Source: Azophilus sp965215035 (GTDB lineage Bacteria; Pseudomonadota; Gammaproteobacteria; Pseudomonadales; Azotimanducaceae). Taken from it: a DNA stretch of 64,000 nucleotides. How positions within the stretch are numbered: position 1 is the first letter of the stretch; each line of letters opens with the position of its first letter. The position numbers and the translations under genes were made by a program. The stretch lies in assembly GCA_965215035.1 (NCBI GenBank), contig OZ244040.1, forward strand, positions 1,860,001 to 1,924,000. Reading direction: 5' to 3'. The notes beneath the pieces were generated by a model that saw nothing but the letters and a program-made list of their open reading frames with translations, had not been told where the DNA came from and searched no databases. Shown one piece after another: positions 27,399-36,850 of the stretch.

Positions 27399-27695
27399 CT
27401 AGCCCAGGTTCATGGACTGGGAAAGTACGCCGAACCCCTTGGTGGCAGCGTGCCGCTTGCCGACCACGGCCTGATACTCGTCCGACTTGTACCACTTCCA
27501 GAAGGCGTCGTTGTCCGCGAACTTCAGAATGACGGTCTGCTTGCCGGGCGGAGTGCCCTCGATGGTTTCCGCGGCGGCATCGAAAGCCACCAGTTCGACG
27601 CCGTGGGCCTGAATGGTGGGGCCGGCGCCGCCCTGGTATTCGCGGTACAGGGCCGGGTCTGTTACTTCGTATTGCAGGACGAAATAGGCTGCCAT
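27399..27695 (-). CDS. DUF1330 family protein
   Basis: 98 residues from the ATG at 27695. The sequence AAYFVLQYEVTDPALYREYQ, EGTPPGKQTVILKFADNDAF and WYKSDEYQAVVGKRH is the full DUF1330 pattern, a dimeric alpha-beta barrel (ferredoxin-like) fold often found with catabolic genes. The longer open frame upstream to 27791 has no supporting start site. Function unknown. Confidence 0.88.
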   Translation of the reverse strand: MAAYFVLQYEVTDPALYREYQGGAGPTIQAHGVELVAFDAAAETIEGTPPGKQTVILKFADNDAFWKWYKSDEYQAVVGKRHAATKGFGVLSQSMNLG

Positions 27696-27800
27696 GGAAT
27701 ACTCCTCAAACAATTGTTCCGAGTTGTTGCATGTTGGGTTCGGGATGGCTTCCGGTTGCACCCGGCCATCCCGAACGATCGATAGGCTCAACCACCGATT

Positions 27801-29033
27801 TCAGTTGCCCGGCTGCGCGTCGGCCGTGCCGCTGAATTCGGGCAGGCCCGCATGGCCGAGAAACATCTTGCCGAGCTCCGCATACAACGGATGCGCGACC
27901 CAGCGGTGGGTGGCGCAGCCATGGGCGTCGCGCAGCTTGCGCTCCAGCGGGCAATCCATGCGCAGGCTGGTCGTACCGGCGGTGTTGTGAATGCTGTCCA
28001 CCACATGCATCGATGCGTTTGCGGCGTGTGTGCAGGCCAGGCGGGCGAACTTGGTGGTCTGCGGGCCGGGCGTGGGGGCGCCGGCCTCCAGTTCCTCCAC
28101 CACATCATTCATGGTTTCCATCAGGAAGGCCCGGGCGGCGCGCAGGGTCGCCTCGCCTTCGCCCATCCGGTAGTGGGCAATCGGCTTGTCCCTTAGTTTC
28201 GAGGTGGACAGCAGCGGAATCTTGTTCTGGGCGATGTCGGAAAACGCATTGAGCGCGCCGCGGGCGACGCCGATGGCGACGGCGGCCTTGTTGAAGGACA
28301 GGCGTAGGGCCACGGGAATGCGGAACACCGGGTTCGGGTAGTGCGCCGGTAGCGTGAACAGATCCACGGGAACCAGGCGCTCCGGCACCAGTGCCCCGTC
28401 GGCAACCACGTCGTGGCTGCCGGAGCCGCGCAGGCCCGCCATATGCCAGGTGTCCTTGATTTCCCATTCGCTCCTGTGCAGGAACCACATGCGGATAATG
28501 GGGTTGCCCGCGGCGTCGCTGCGCGGTGCGCCGTTTTCGACGATAGGGGCCATCATGAATGCCCATTCCGCGTTGTGGCAGCCGCTAAGGAAGGTGGCCT
28601 GGCCCCACACGCGGTAGCTGCCATCCTTTTGCTCGAGCGCATAGGAGGGCTGCGTGCCCGGCCCGCCGCCGCCGCACATGATCACGCGGGGGTTGTCCAG
28701 GTAGACTTCCTTGGCGATGGCCGGGTCCATGCCGCCGGCGGCGATGGCGTTGATCTCGGAACCGATCATGATGTTCCAGCCGACGGACCCGTCGATGGCG
28801 GCGATGGCCTCGAGTACCTCGATGGTCTCCGTGACACTCGCGTTTTCACCGCCCAATTGGTGCGGCAGGGTAAACCGGTACAGGCCTTCCTGTAACAGGA
28901 TATCGGCGGTCTCTTCCGGTAGACGCCTGACTTTCTGGGCCTCGTCGCCGCCTTCCCGAATGGCGTCCTCGATGCGGTGCACCCGTTCCAGGGGGCTTTC
29001 GGTAAAAAATGTCTGTTGCGTTGCTTCTGCCAT
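27801..29033 (-). CDS. Acyl-CoA-dehydrogenase-fold flavin monooxygenase (HsaA-like)
   Basis: 410 residues. The N-terminal helical domain (LPEETADILLQEGLYRFTLP), the middle beta domain (GQATFLSGCHNAEWAFMM) and the C-terminal helical domain (MHVVDSIHNTAGTTSLRMDC) match group D flavin-dependent monooxygenases such as HsaA, which hydroxylate phenols with reduced flavin from a separate reductase. The late segment RDAHGCATHRWVAHPLY is typical of this branch rather than true acyl-CoA dehydrogenases. In steroid degradation HsaA hydroxylates a seco-steroid phenol; here the substrate is inferred only as an aromatic. No flavin reductase gene is adjacent. Confidence 0.8.
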   Translation of the reverse strand: MAEATQQTFFTESPLERVHRIEDAIREGGDEAQKVRRLPEETADILLQEGLYRFTLPHQLGGENASVTETIEVLEAIAAIDGSVGWNIMIGSEINAIAAGGMDPAIAKEVYLDNPRVIMCGGGGPGTQPSYALEQKDGSYRVWGQATFLSGCHNAEWAFMMAPIVENGAPRSDAAGNPIIRMWFLHRSEWEIKDTWHMAGLRGSGSHDVVADGALVPERLVPVDLFTLPAHYPNPVFRIPVALRLSFNKAAVAIGVARGALNAFSDIAQNKIPLLSTSKLRDKPIAHYRMGEGEATLRAARAFLMETMNDVVEELEAGAPTPGPQTTKFARLACTHAANASMHVVDSIHNTAGTTSLRMDCPLERKLRDAHGCATHRWVAHPLYAELGKMFLGHAGLPEFSGTADAQPGN

Positions 29034-29087
29034 GATTACTTCCTGTTGGACTCTTCCAGCATAGCGGGCAATGCGTCGGATGAGAAG

Positions 29088-30653
29088 TCAGAAGCCGGCG
29101 GCCAAGCCCTCCTTGCGGTGGTCGGAGCCGCCGATGTAGCCGGAATCTGTCTTCAGGATCAGTTGCGCGCCGCCGAAGACCCGCTGGAGCGGTTCGAACC
29201 GGATGCGGTGGCCGCGGTCGGCGAGTTCCCGGGCGACCTGGGGATCGAAGCCCGTTTCCAGACCCACACTGAAGTCCGGATATATGTGCCAGCGCGGCGC
29301 ATCGCTCGCCGCCTGTGGATTCTGGCCCTGGTCGACGACACGGCGCACCATCTGCACGTGGCCCTGATGTTGCATGTGCCCGCCCATGACACCGAAGCTC
29401 AGGAGCGGTGCTCCACCCCGGGTTACGAATCCCGGAATGATCGTGTGGTAGGGACGTTTGTTCGGCCCGACTTGGTTGGGGTGGCCGGCTTCGAGCACGA
29501 AGCCGAGGCCGCGGTTCTGCATGGCGATTCCGGTGTTGGGAATGACGATGCCGGATCCGAAACCCTCGTAGTTGGACTGAATCATGGAAACCATCATGCC
29601 GTCCGCATCGGCCGTGGTTAGGTAGACGGTATCCTGGGTGGTCGGCAGGGCCACGGGTGGCAACGGGCTGGCCCGCCCGGAGATGCTCCGCGCCGCACGG
29701 GCGAGGGATGCCTCGTCCAGCAATTCGCGTGGTGCCATGCGCATCGCGTCCGGGTCGGCGAAGTGGTCGAAAGCGGCGCGAATAGCGATCTTGGTGGCCT
29801 CCAGCTCTCGATGCACGCCGTCCACGGAGTCGAGCGGGGCGATGTCCAGGTGCTGCAGGATGCCAAGCGCAATCTGCGCCGCGAGCCCCTGGCCGTTCGG
29901 CGGTATCTCGTGCAGGGTGACGTGCCGGTAGTCCTGGGCGAGCGGCGTCACCCAATCGGCGCGGTGGCGGGCCAGATCGGCTTTGCGCATGGCGCCGCCC
30001 GCCGCGATGGAGGCCGCCTCGATGCGCACCGCCAAGTCGCCGCGATAAAGGGATTCGCCGCGGGTTTGCGCGATTTCGGCTAGGGTCGCGGCCAGCTCGG
30101 GACGGCGGAAACGTTCTCCGGCCCGGGGCGCGGGCAGGAAGTGCTGCGCGAAGTCTGGGAATCCGCCGTAGGTTTCCTGGGCGTGCCGCCAATAAAAAGC
30201 CGTCTTGGGGCCTACCGGAAAGCCGTTCTCGGCGTAGCCGATCGCGGCGGTGAACAGGTCGGCAAAGGGCAACCGGCCGTAGCGTTCGGAGAGGGCCACC
30301 CAGGCGCTTACGGCACCGGGCACCGTCACCGCCTCCCAGCCCCGATGCGGCATGGTCTCGCGGCCGGCGAATCGATCCGGGGTCCAGCCCGCCGGGGAGC
30401 GGCCGGAGGCATTCAATCCCGCCAGCCGCTCGCCGTCCCAAACGATGGCGAAGGCGTCGCTGCCCACGCCGTTGTTGTTGGGTTCCACCACGGTTAGCGT
30501 GATGGCGGTGGTTAGCGCGGCATCCACGGCGTTACCGCCCCGGCGCAACGCCTCTATGCCGGCCTGCACCGCCAAGGGCTGGGAAGTCGCCACCAGATTC
30601 GCTGCGCAGACCGGCGAGCGGGCCGACGGATAGGGTTGGTGGAAGTCGATCAT
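29088..30653 (-). CDS. Gamma-glutamyltransferase-family Ntn hydrolase
   Basis: 521 residues. Conserved features are GGNAVDAALTTAITLTVVEP, the VGSDAFAIVWDGE segment, VPGAVSAWVAL, and the autoprocessing site TTQDTVYLTTADADG, in which the first Thr of the small subunit becomes the nucleophile. There is no signal peptide, unlike periplasmic E. coli Ggt, so it may be a cytoplasmic member that acts on other gamma-glutamyl or amide substrates. It is divergent from the NSS transporter, which may import its substrate or product. Confidence 0.9.
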   Translation of the reverse strand: MIDFHQPYPSARSPVCAANLVATSQPLAVQAGIEALRRGGNAVDAALTTAITLTVVEPNNNGVGSDAFAIVWDGERLAGLNASGRSPAGWTPDRFAGRETMPHRGWEAVTVPGAVSAWVALSERYGRLPFADLFTAAIGYAENGFPVGPKTAFYWRHAQETYGGFPDFAQHFLPAPRAGERFRRPELAATLAEIAQTRGESLYRGDLAVRIEAASIAAGGAMRKADLARHRADWVTPLAQDYRHVTLHEIPPNGQGLAAQIALGILQHLDIAPLDSVDGVHRELEATKIAIRAAFDHFADPDAMRMAPRELLDEASLARAARSISGRASPLPPVALPTTQDTVYLTTADADGMMVSMIQSNYEGFGSGIVIPNTGIAMQNRGLGFVLEAGHPNQVGPNKRPYHTIIPGFVTRGGAPLLSFGVMGGHMQHQGHVQMVRRVVDQGQNPQAASDAPRWHIYPDFSVGLETGFDPQVARELADRGHRIRFEPLQRVFGGAQLILKTDSGYIGGSDHRKEGLAAGF

Positions 30654-30848
30654 CCGGGCATATTAGCAATGCCCATGGCGGATGTTCGACTTTGGGATGG
30701 TCCTGCCACCCTCGCCCAACGGTTTGACAGGGCGCATGGCGCTGGTCATATTCCCTCGCCGAAGTTTGCACAGCACCGGCCCGTGGGCTCGATGGCGCCT
30801 TGTCGGGCCTGGTGTCGCCAATCAACCAATCGACAAGGAGATGCGGCA

Positions 30849-32198
30849 GTGGCGGGCATCGCGCACGAGCAGTGGTCTTCCCGGATGGGCTTCCTGTTGG
30901 CGTCCGTTGGCTTTGCCGTCGGGCTTGGCAACATTTGGCGCTTTCCGTACATCACCGGCGAAAACGGCGGCGGCGCGTTTGTGGTCGTCTATCTGGCCTG
31001 CGCCTTCATAATCGGCGTGCCGATTCTGATCGCCGAACTCATGATCGGCCGGCGGGGAGGCATGAGCCCGCCCGGTGCCATGCGCGTCGTTGCGCTCGCC
31101 CAGGGGAGTAGCCGGCACTGGCAATGGGCGGGCACCATGAATCTCGCCGCCGCCTTTCTGATCGAGGTGGTCTACTGCGTCATTGCCGGATGGGTTCTGC
31201 TGTATCTCTACAAGGCCCTGGTCACGGGATTCGCCGGCATGGACGCCGCCGCCGCCGAGGCGGAGTTCGGGGCGGTGCTGGCGGATATACCGGGCCTGGT
31301 GTTCTGGACGCTGCTCGGGCTCGCCATCACGGGTGCCATCATCTACGCCGGCCTGCGCTCCGGTATCGAGCGGGCGGTTCGAGTACTCATGCCCACGCTG
31401 TTCGGCCTGCTGCTGATTCTGGCCGCCTACAATGCGTTCGCGGGCGGCTTTGGGGAGGCGCTAACCTACCTGTTCTCGCCCGATTTCAGTAAGGTCGACG
31501 GCCCAATGATACTCGCCGCAGTCGGCCAGGCGTTCTTTTCCATCGGTGTGGCCATGGCGGGGATGATGACCTTTGGGGCCTACCTGCCCAAGCACGTATC
31601 CATTGCCGGCAGCGCCCTGGTTATCGTCCTGGCGGATACCCTGGTCGCCCTGGTGGCGGGCTTGGTGATCTTCCCCGCAGTGTTCAACTTCGGCTTGGAC
31701 CCGGCCGGCGGAGCGGGCCTGATATTTCAGACCTTGCCGGTCGCCTTCGCGCAGATGCCGGGTGGCCATCTCGTGAGCGTATTGTTTTTCCTCCTGCTGT
31801 CCGTTGCGGCCATCACCTCCATGGTCGGGTTGCTCGAACCCATTACGGCCTGGATGGAAGAGCGCAGCGGGCTGCAGCGCCACAAGAGCGCGCTGTTGGT
31901 GCTTGCCGGGATTGCCCTGCTTAGCTTGTTCAGTGTGCTTTCCTACAATGTCTGGAGTGGCGTCCAGGTATTCGGTACCGACCTGAACGGTGCGTTCGAT
32001 TACCTGCCGAACCAGATCCTGCTGCCCATCGGCGGTTTCCTGATCGCAGTCTTCGCGGGCTGGTTCGTTACGGCCGCCTCGGCCCGGGAGGAACTTGCCG
32101 TGCCGAGCGAGGCGATCTTTGGCGTCTGGCGCTTCCTGGTTCGTTATCTGGTGCCGGCGGCGGTGCTCCTTATTTTTGGCTTCGGCGTGATGGGCTAA
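30849..32198 (+). CDS. NSS-family sodium:amino acid/neurotransmitter symporter
   Basis: 449 residues from a GTG at 30849, preceded by AAGGAG with 8 bp spacing; the open frame to 30636 lacks similarity. The first helix carries the hallmark GFAVGLGNIWRFPYI with Na+-site residues, followed by ENGGGAFVVVYLACAFIIG. About 11-12 membrane segments, LeuT fold. Bacterial members import amino acids with sodium, which fits a marine habitat. The substrate is not predictable from the visible residues. Confidence 0.93.
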   Translation: MAGIAHEQWSSRMGFLLASVGFAVGLGNIWRFPYITGENGGGAFVVVYLACAFIIGVPILIAELMIGRRGGMSPPGAMRVVALAQGSSRHWQWAGTMNLAAAFLIEVVYCVIAGWVLLYLYKALVTGFAGMDAAAAEAEFGAVLADIPGLVFWTLLGLAITGAIIYAGLRSGIERAVRVLMPTLFGLLLILAAYNAFAGGFGEALTYLFSPDFSKVDGPMILAAVGQAFFSIGVAMAGMMTFGAYLPKHVSIAGSALVIVLADTLVALVAGLVIFPAVFNFGLDPAGGAGLIFQTLPVAFAQMPGGHLVSVLFFLLLSVAAITSMVGLLEPITAWMEERSGLQRHKSALLVLAGIALLSLFSVLSYNVWSGVQVFGTDLNGAFDYLPNQILLPIGGFLIAVFAGWFVTAASAREELAVPSEAIFGVWRFLVRYLVPAAVLLIFGFGVMG

Positions 32199-32301
32199 GG
32201 GCAGGCCCGAACCGGGTTTCGGCGTGGCGGGTTGGCGGACGGCTCGACCGCGCCCTATTCGCGCACCCTAGGCGCGGTATCCAATCCGCGCTTCTGTTAA
32301 G

Positions 32302-34833
32302 ATGCGCACGATGGCCGAAGAGATGGAGAGTGCGGTATCTCGCCCCACAGCGGATGCCGACATCCCACTGGCGCGTTCGCTACGCGGCAAGTTCATTCTT
32401 TTGCTTGCGATTCTGGTCGCGCTGACCGCAACCGTATTGACGCTCGTAGACTACGTTTACGTGCGGCAGTTGCTTTCCGCCAATGTCCAGGAGCAACTCA
32501 AGCTCCGTGCGGAGGGCATTCGCGAAGTCCTGCGCACCCATGTGCGGCAACGCAGCGACGGCATCCGGCTGGTGGCGAGCGGCACCGGGCTGCGCGGATT
32601 GCTTGAGGCGCGGCTGGACGGCGCGGTGGATGAGCAGGTGTTTCGGCAGCGCACCTCGCGCATTCTGCTCGACTCGCGGCAGGCTATCGACGGCTTCCTG
32701 AGCATGCGCATCATGGACCCCGCCGGGGTGGTCGTGACCGCGACGGATGTCGTTCACCTCGGTGCGAACCTGGCGGCAAGCCGGGCCTTCATCGACGGGA
32801 TGGCCGAGCCGACGCTCGGGTTGCCGGTACCGGCGGCGGGCGGTTACCGGGCGATGCTATCGGCACCGGTGACCAGCAATGCGGGCCGATTCCTGGGCGT
32901 TGTGGTCGTCGAGGTGGACGCCCAACCGGAACTGGACATACTCGCCGCGGTGCCCAGCGGTTTCGACAGCGCCGCGGTGCGTCTCGGTGCCTGGCGGACC
33001 CCGGAGGGAAGCCACGACCGCATACGGTACCTGTTTCCCGTCGGGTCGGCGCGCACCCTGTCCGTCCGGGCGTCCCAGGATGCCGCCATGCGCTCGGCGC
33101 TGAACGGCGCCACCGGCTTCGCCGAAAGCACCGACCACCGCGGCCATGAGGTGCTGTCGGTACACATGCCCATCGGCTATGGAGGTTGGGCGATGGTCGC
33201 CCAGGTCGACGCCGACGAGGCCTATGCGCCGATCGGGCAGGTTGGCCTGGTAGCGCTGTTGGTGGCCATCATCTTCTTCCTGCTCGCGGCCCTGGTCGGG
33301 GCCCGCATAGCTGCTGTCTTTACGCGCCCGGTGCTGCGGCTTGCCAGGGTGGCGCGCGCCGTCGAAGGCGGCGATATGAGCGTACAGGCACGCATCACCA
33401 CCCAGGACGAACTCGGTTTGCTGGGCAATGCCTTCAACACCATGACATCGTCCCTAGCGCTGCACCAGAATCACTTGGAAACACTGGTGCGCCAGCGCAC
33501 GGCGCAACTGCGGGAGTCACGCGATCAGCTCGCGGACCTGTGCCGGGTGCTTGAGAACCATGCGGAGACCATGGAACGCGACCTTAAGCGGGCCGAGGTT
33601 ATTCAACGCTCGCTGCTGCCGGGCGCTCCTCCGGAAATCGCCGGGTTCTGTGTGCACACACTTTACCGCCCCGGCCACAATGTGGGCGGCGACCTGTTCG
33701 ACATCGTGAAGCTCGACGACCGGCGCCTGGTGCTCGTAATCGCGGATGCATCCGGCCATGGGGTAAGCGCGGCCATGTTATCGGTACTGTTCAAGCATCG
33801 CTTGGCGTTCGCTGATTCGCTCGGACGGCCACTGCGTCCCGGGGAAGCCCTGCGGCGGGTTAACCGCTCGTTGCTGGCTGGCCCCACCACACCCGGCATG
33901 TTCGTTACCTGTATCTACTGTCTGCTGGATATCGAGAGCCGAACCGCGGTGATCGCCTCGGCGGGCCACAGCCCCGCGGTCTTGGTGGGGCACCACGGCA
34001 AGATCGACCAGATCGAGCACACCGGGCCGGCGCTCGGCCTATACCGGCGCGCCGTATTCGCCGAATGTGAAATTCCGCTTGGCGAGCAGGATCAGTTGCT
34101 TTTCTACACCGACGGTATCTTCGATATCGGCGGTGATCAGAAACCCAGTATCGGGTCGATCGCCAGCACCCTCGTCAAGCATGGCGACGGCCAGCACGTT
34201 CTGGATGAGCTGTTCATAGAACTCTCCCGGGGCCACGAACGGGAAGATCGGGACGATGTGACCATGCTGCTGCTCGAAGGCCGTTCTGGCGAGAGCTATT
34301 TCGGCAGCGACGAGGATGTGCCCGAACTGGAAATCGACCCGCCGGCCGATGCCCCCCGGCTAACCTGGGGGGAAACCGCCGCGGGGCGCTTCCTCTGTCT
34401 GCAGGGCCGTGTCACCTGGACCTATGCGGAACCACTGCTCGAGGATGCCCGGGGGGTGATCGCCAGTGGCCGTCCGCTGATTGTCGACCTGAGCGAGTGC
34501 GAATATCTGGACAGCGCTTTGCTGGGCACGCTGCACGAACTTGTCCAGGAAGCGGATGCGGGCGCCGGTGGGGTAACCGTGCAGGGCGCGAGCGACTCGC
34601 TGCTAGAGGCATTTCGCGAACTCAGCATGGATGTGGTTTTGAACCACGTCTCGGCACAGTTGCTGCCGGTGCCGGACAACCGCGAGTCGCTGGAATTGCC
34701 GGATGCCGACCCCAAGGGCCAGAAGATGCGCCTGCTGAAGGCCCACGAGGTGTTGGCGGCGCTCAGCCGCGAAAACGAGGTCGAGTTTGGCGGTGTGGTG
34801 GCGGCGATGCGCAAAGACATGGGTGTGGGCTGA
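32302..34833 (+). CDS. Membrane sensor: HAMP - SpoIIE-type PP2C phosphatase - STAS fusion
   Basis: 843 residues. In order: a membrane segment (~29-50), a ~250-residue periplasmic sensor region of Cache type, a second membrane segment (~310-335), a HAMP domain (FTRPVLRLARVARAVEGGDM), a coiled coil, a SpoIIE/RsbU-type PP2C phosphatase (GGDLFDIVKLDD, ADASGHGVSAAMLS, FYTDGIFDIGGD) and a C-terminal STAS-like domain with DLSECEYLDSALLGTL, where the Ser would be the phosphosite. In partner-switching pathways the phosphatase dephosphorylates an anti-sigma antagonist with such a STAS domain; here the two are joined in one chain. No separate anti-sigma kinase or sigma factor is next to it. The start at 32302 could be the downstream ATG at 32311. 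The HlyD gene follows after 74 bp. Confidence 0.88.
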   Translation: MRTMAEEMESAVSRPTADADIPLARSLRGKFILLLAILVALTATVLTLVDYVYVRQLLSANVQEQLKLRAEGIREVLRTHVRQRSDGIRLVASGTGLRGLLEARLDGAVDEQVFRQRTSRILLDSRQAIDGFLSMRIMDPAGVVVTATDVVHLGANLAASRAFIDGMAEPTLGLPVPAAGGYRAMLSAPVTSNAGRFLGVVVVEVDAQPELDILAAVPSGFDSAAVRLGAWRTPEGSHDRIRYLFPVGSARTLSVRASQDAAMRSALNGATGFAESTDHRGHEVLSVHMPIGYGGWAMVAQVDADEAYAPIGQVGLVALLVAIIFFLLAALVGARIAAVFTRPVLRLARVARAVEGGDMSVQARITTQDELGLLGNAFNTMTSSLALHQNHLETLVRQRTAQLRESRDQLADLCRVLENHAETMERDLKRAEVIQRSLLPGAPPEIAGFCVHTLYRPGHNVGGDLFDIVKLDDRRLVLVIADASGHGVSAAMLSVLFKHRLAFADSLGRPLRPGEALRRVNRSLLAGPTTPGMFVTCIYCLLDIESRTAVIASAGHSPAVLVGHHGKIDQIEHTGPALGLYRRAVFAECEIPLGEQDQLLFYTDGIFDIGGDQKPSIGSIASTLVKHGDGQHVLDELFIELSRGHEREDRDDVTMLLLEGRSGESYFGSDEDVPELEIDPPADAPRLTWGETAAGRFLCLQGRVTWTYAEPLLEDARGVIASGRPLIVDLSECEYLDSALLGTLHELVQEADAGAGGVTVQGASDSLLEAFRELSMDVVLNHVSAQLLPVPDNRESLELPDADPKGQKMRLLKAHEVLAALSRENEVEFGGVVAAMRKDMGVG

Positions 34834-34907
34834 ACGGCGCCGCGCCACCGCCGGATGCGATGTTCGGGGGCACGGGCCCGGCCAGATAAGGGGGCTCTGC
34901 GGTTGCC

Positions 34908-35873
34908 ATGCGTATCGACCGACTGATCCTTTTGGCCGCGCCTGTATGGGTGGTCGGCTGCGGTGAGCCGAACCTGGCGGTCCATGCGCTCGGCACGTTG
35001 GAGCGGGACCGCATCGAATTGGCCGCCGACAGCAACGAGCCCATCGTTCAGGTAGCGGTCAGTGAGGGTCGGCAAGTCGCTGCGGGCGATGTGCTGGTAG
35101 TGCAGGAAAGCGCACGGACCGCCGCGGCTCTCGACCGGGCCCGGGCCGAGCAGCGGGCCGCGCGGGCGGCGCTTGCCGAGGCGGAGCGGGGTCCGCGCAC
35201 CCAGCAGATTGCCCAGGGACGGGCCCGTCTAGAGGCAGCCAGGAGTGCCCGGCGGACCGCGCGTTTCGAACTGAACCGCCAGATCTCCCTGGTCGAGCGC
35301 AACTACTCGTCCCAGAACCTGGTGGATGTGCTCAGGGGGCGGCTCGAGGAGAGTCAGGCCCGGGAGGCGGAGGCCAAGGCGGCCCTCGATGAACTGCTGG
35401 AGGGTACCCGCGACGAACAGATCGATCTGGCGCGCAGCCGTTTCGCGGCCGCCCAGGCGCGGGTCGCCGAATTGACGGTTACCGTGGAACGCGCGGTGGT
35501 TCGGAGCCCCGTTGCGGGCAGGGTTGAGTCCCTGCCGTTTGAGATCGGCGAACGGCCGCCGCCGGGCGCGAGCGTGGCCGTGGTGCTGGCCGAGTCGCCC
35601 ACTTTCGCCCGGGTGCACGTACCGGAACCCGTGCGCACCCGTGTTGGCAGTGGTACTAGGGCACAGGTTGCCATGGACGGCCACAAGCAAGTGTTTCCGG
35701 CGGTGGTACGCTGGATAGCCGCGGACGCCGCCTTCACACCGTACTTCGCCCTGACCCGGCACGACCGGTCCCGCTTGAGCTATGTCGCCGAGATCGATCT
35801 GGTGGGCGAGGGGGTGCACGAACTGCCCGTGGGCGTGCCGGTGGAAGTTACCTTCCCCGGGCTCCTGGAATGA
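34908..35873 (+). CDS. HlyD-family periplasmic adaptor, probable lipoprotein
   Basis: 321 residues. A short hydrophobic N-terminus ends in VWVVGCGE, a possible lipobox, so it may be anchored to the membrane by a lipid-modified Cys. The biotinyl-lipoyl-like motif (EPIVQVAVSEGRQVAAGDVL), a long alpha-helical hairpin with ERNYSSQNLVDVLRGRLEE, and the SPVAGRVESLPFEIGERPPP return strand define the family. It overlaps the ABC ATPase gene by 4 bp, so it joins that transporter to an outer-membrane channel (not in the window), as in YbhG/YhiI systems. Confidence 0.9.
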   Translation: MRIDRLILLAAPVWVVGCGEPNLAVHALGTLERDRIELAADSNEPIVQVAVSEGRQVAAGDVLVVQESARTAAALDRARAEQRAARAALAEAERGPRTQQIAQGRARLEAARSARRTARFELNRQISLVERNYSSQNLVDVLRGRLEESQAREAEAKAALDELLEGTRDEQIDLARSRFAAAQARVAELTVTVERAVVRSPVAGRVESLPFEIGERPPPGASVAVVLAESPTFARVHVPEPVRTRVGSGTRAQVAMDGHKQVFPAVVRWIAADAAFTPYFALTRHDRSRLSYVAEIDLVGEGVHELPVGVPVEVTFPGLLE

Positions 35874-36850
35874 GCCTGCCCGGCGTTGCGATAGAAACGC
35901 GCGGGCTAACCCGCCACTTCGGCGATCTCGTGGCGGTCGACCACCTGGACATGCGGGTGCCCAGGGGCAGCATCTACGGATTTTTGGGCCCCAATGGCTG
36001 TGGCAAATCCACCACCATCCGCATGTTGTGCGGGCTGCTGCTGCCCACCGAAGGCGGTGCCACGGTGCTTGGCATCGATGTGCGGCGGGACCCGGAGGCA
36101 CTGAAGACCCGCATCGGCTACATGACCCAGCGGTTCTCCCTCTACGAAGACCTGTCGATTCGGGAGAACCTGCAATTCATGAGCGAGATCTATCGGTTGC
36201 CGCGCCGCCAGCGCGGTGTGCGCATTCGGGCGCAGTTGGAACGCTTTGGGTTGACCGGGCGCCGTCGGCAACTCGCGGGAACGCTAAGTGGCGGCCAGCG
36301 CCAGCGCCTGGCGCTCGCGGCGGTGACCCTACACGAGCCCGAACTGCTCTTTCTGGATGAGCCCACCAGCGCGGTGGATCCGGAAAGCCGCCGCGAATTC
36401 TGGGAGTTGCTGTTCGATTTGGTCGACGGGGGTACAACGGTGCTGGTGACTACCCACTTTATGGATGAGGCCGAGCGTTGCCATGCCCTGGCCATTCTGG
36501 ACGGCGGCGCACTGGTCGCCGACGGTGCCCCCAAGGCCCTGAAGGCGGAGCTTCCGGCGAGTGTCATCGAGGTAGAAACCGAGCATCCCCGGGAAGTGCG
36601 CGAGTTGTTGCTGCAACAGGCACCGGTGATCGATGTTGCGCAACTCGGCTCGCGCCTGCACGCCCTGGTACGGCCGGACGTGCCGCAACCGGCGGCGTTT
36701 GTAGGCGGCGCCGTCGAGGGCGGTGGCTTAGTTGCGAATCTGCGCCCGATCGAGCCCAACCTGGAAGACGTATTCGTGATGGCGACCCAGGCGCGCAAGG
36801 CCCATGGGCCGGCCGCCGCGCCCGCGCCGCCGGGGAGCGATGATCGGTGA
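35870..36850 (+). CDS. ABC transporter ATP-binding protein (DrrA/YbhF type)
   Basis: 326 residues. Walker A GPNGCGKSTTIRML, Q-loop MTQRFSLYED, signature LSGGQRQRLALA, Walker B LLFLDEPTSAVDPESRR and the H-loop VTTHFMDEA are all intact. The C-terminal ~90 residues (after ~230) are an accessory domain. It energises export by the permease immediately downstream, whose GTG overlaps its stop by 4 bp, with the HlyD adaptor upstream. This is an efflux system of the YbhFSR/Drr class; the substrate is unknown. Confidence 0.95.
   Translation: MSLPGVAIETRGLTRHFGDLVAVDHLDMRVPRGSIYGFLGPNGCGKSTTIRMLCGLLLPTEGGATVLGIDVRRDPEALKTRIGYMTQRFSLYEDLSIRENLQFMSEIYRLPRRQRGVRIRAQLERFGLTGRRRQLAGTLSGGQRQRLALAAVTLHEPELLFLDEPTSAVDPESRREFWELLFDLVDGGTTVLVTTHFMDEAERCHALAILDGGALVADGAPKALKAELPASVIEVETEHPREVRELLLQQAPVIDVAQLGSRLHALVRPDVPQPAAFVGGAVEGGGLVANLRPIEPNLEDVFVMATQARKAHGPAAAPAPPGSDDR

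Noticed and set aside
28846..30441. A 531-residue minus-strand gene inside gamma-glutamyltransferase
   Set aside because: It is an out-of-frame shadow rich in Arg and Pro.
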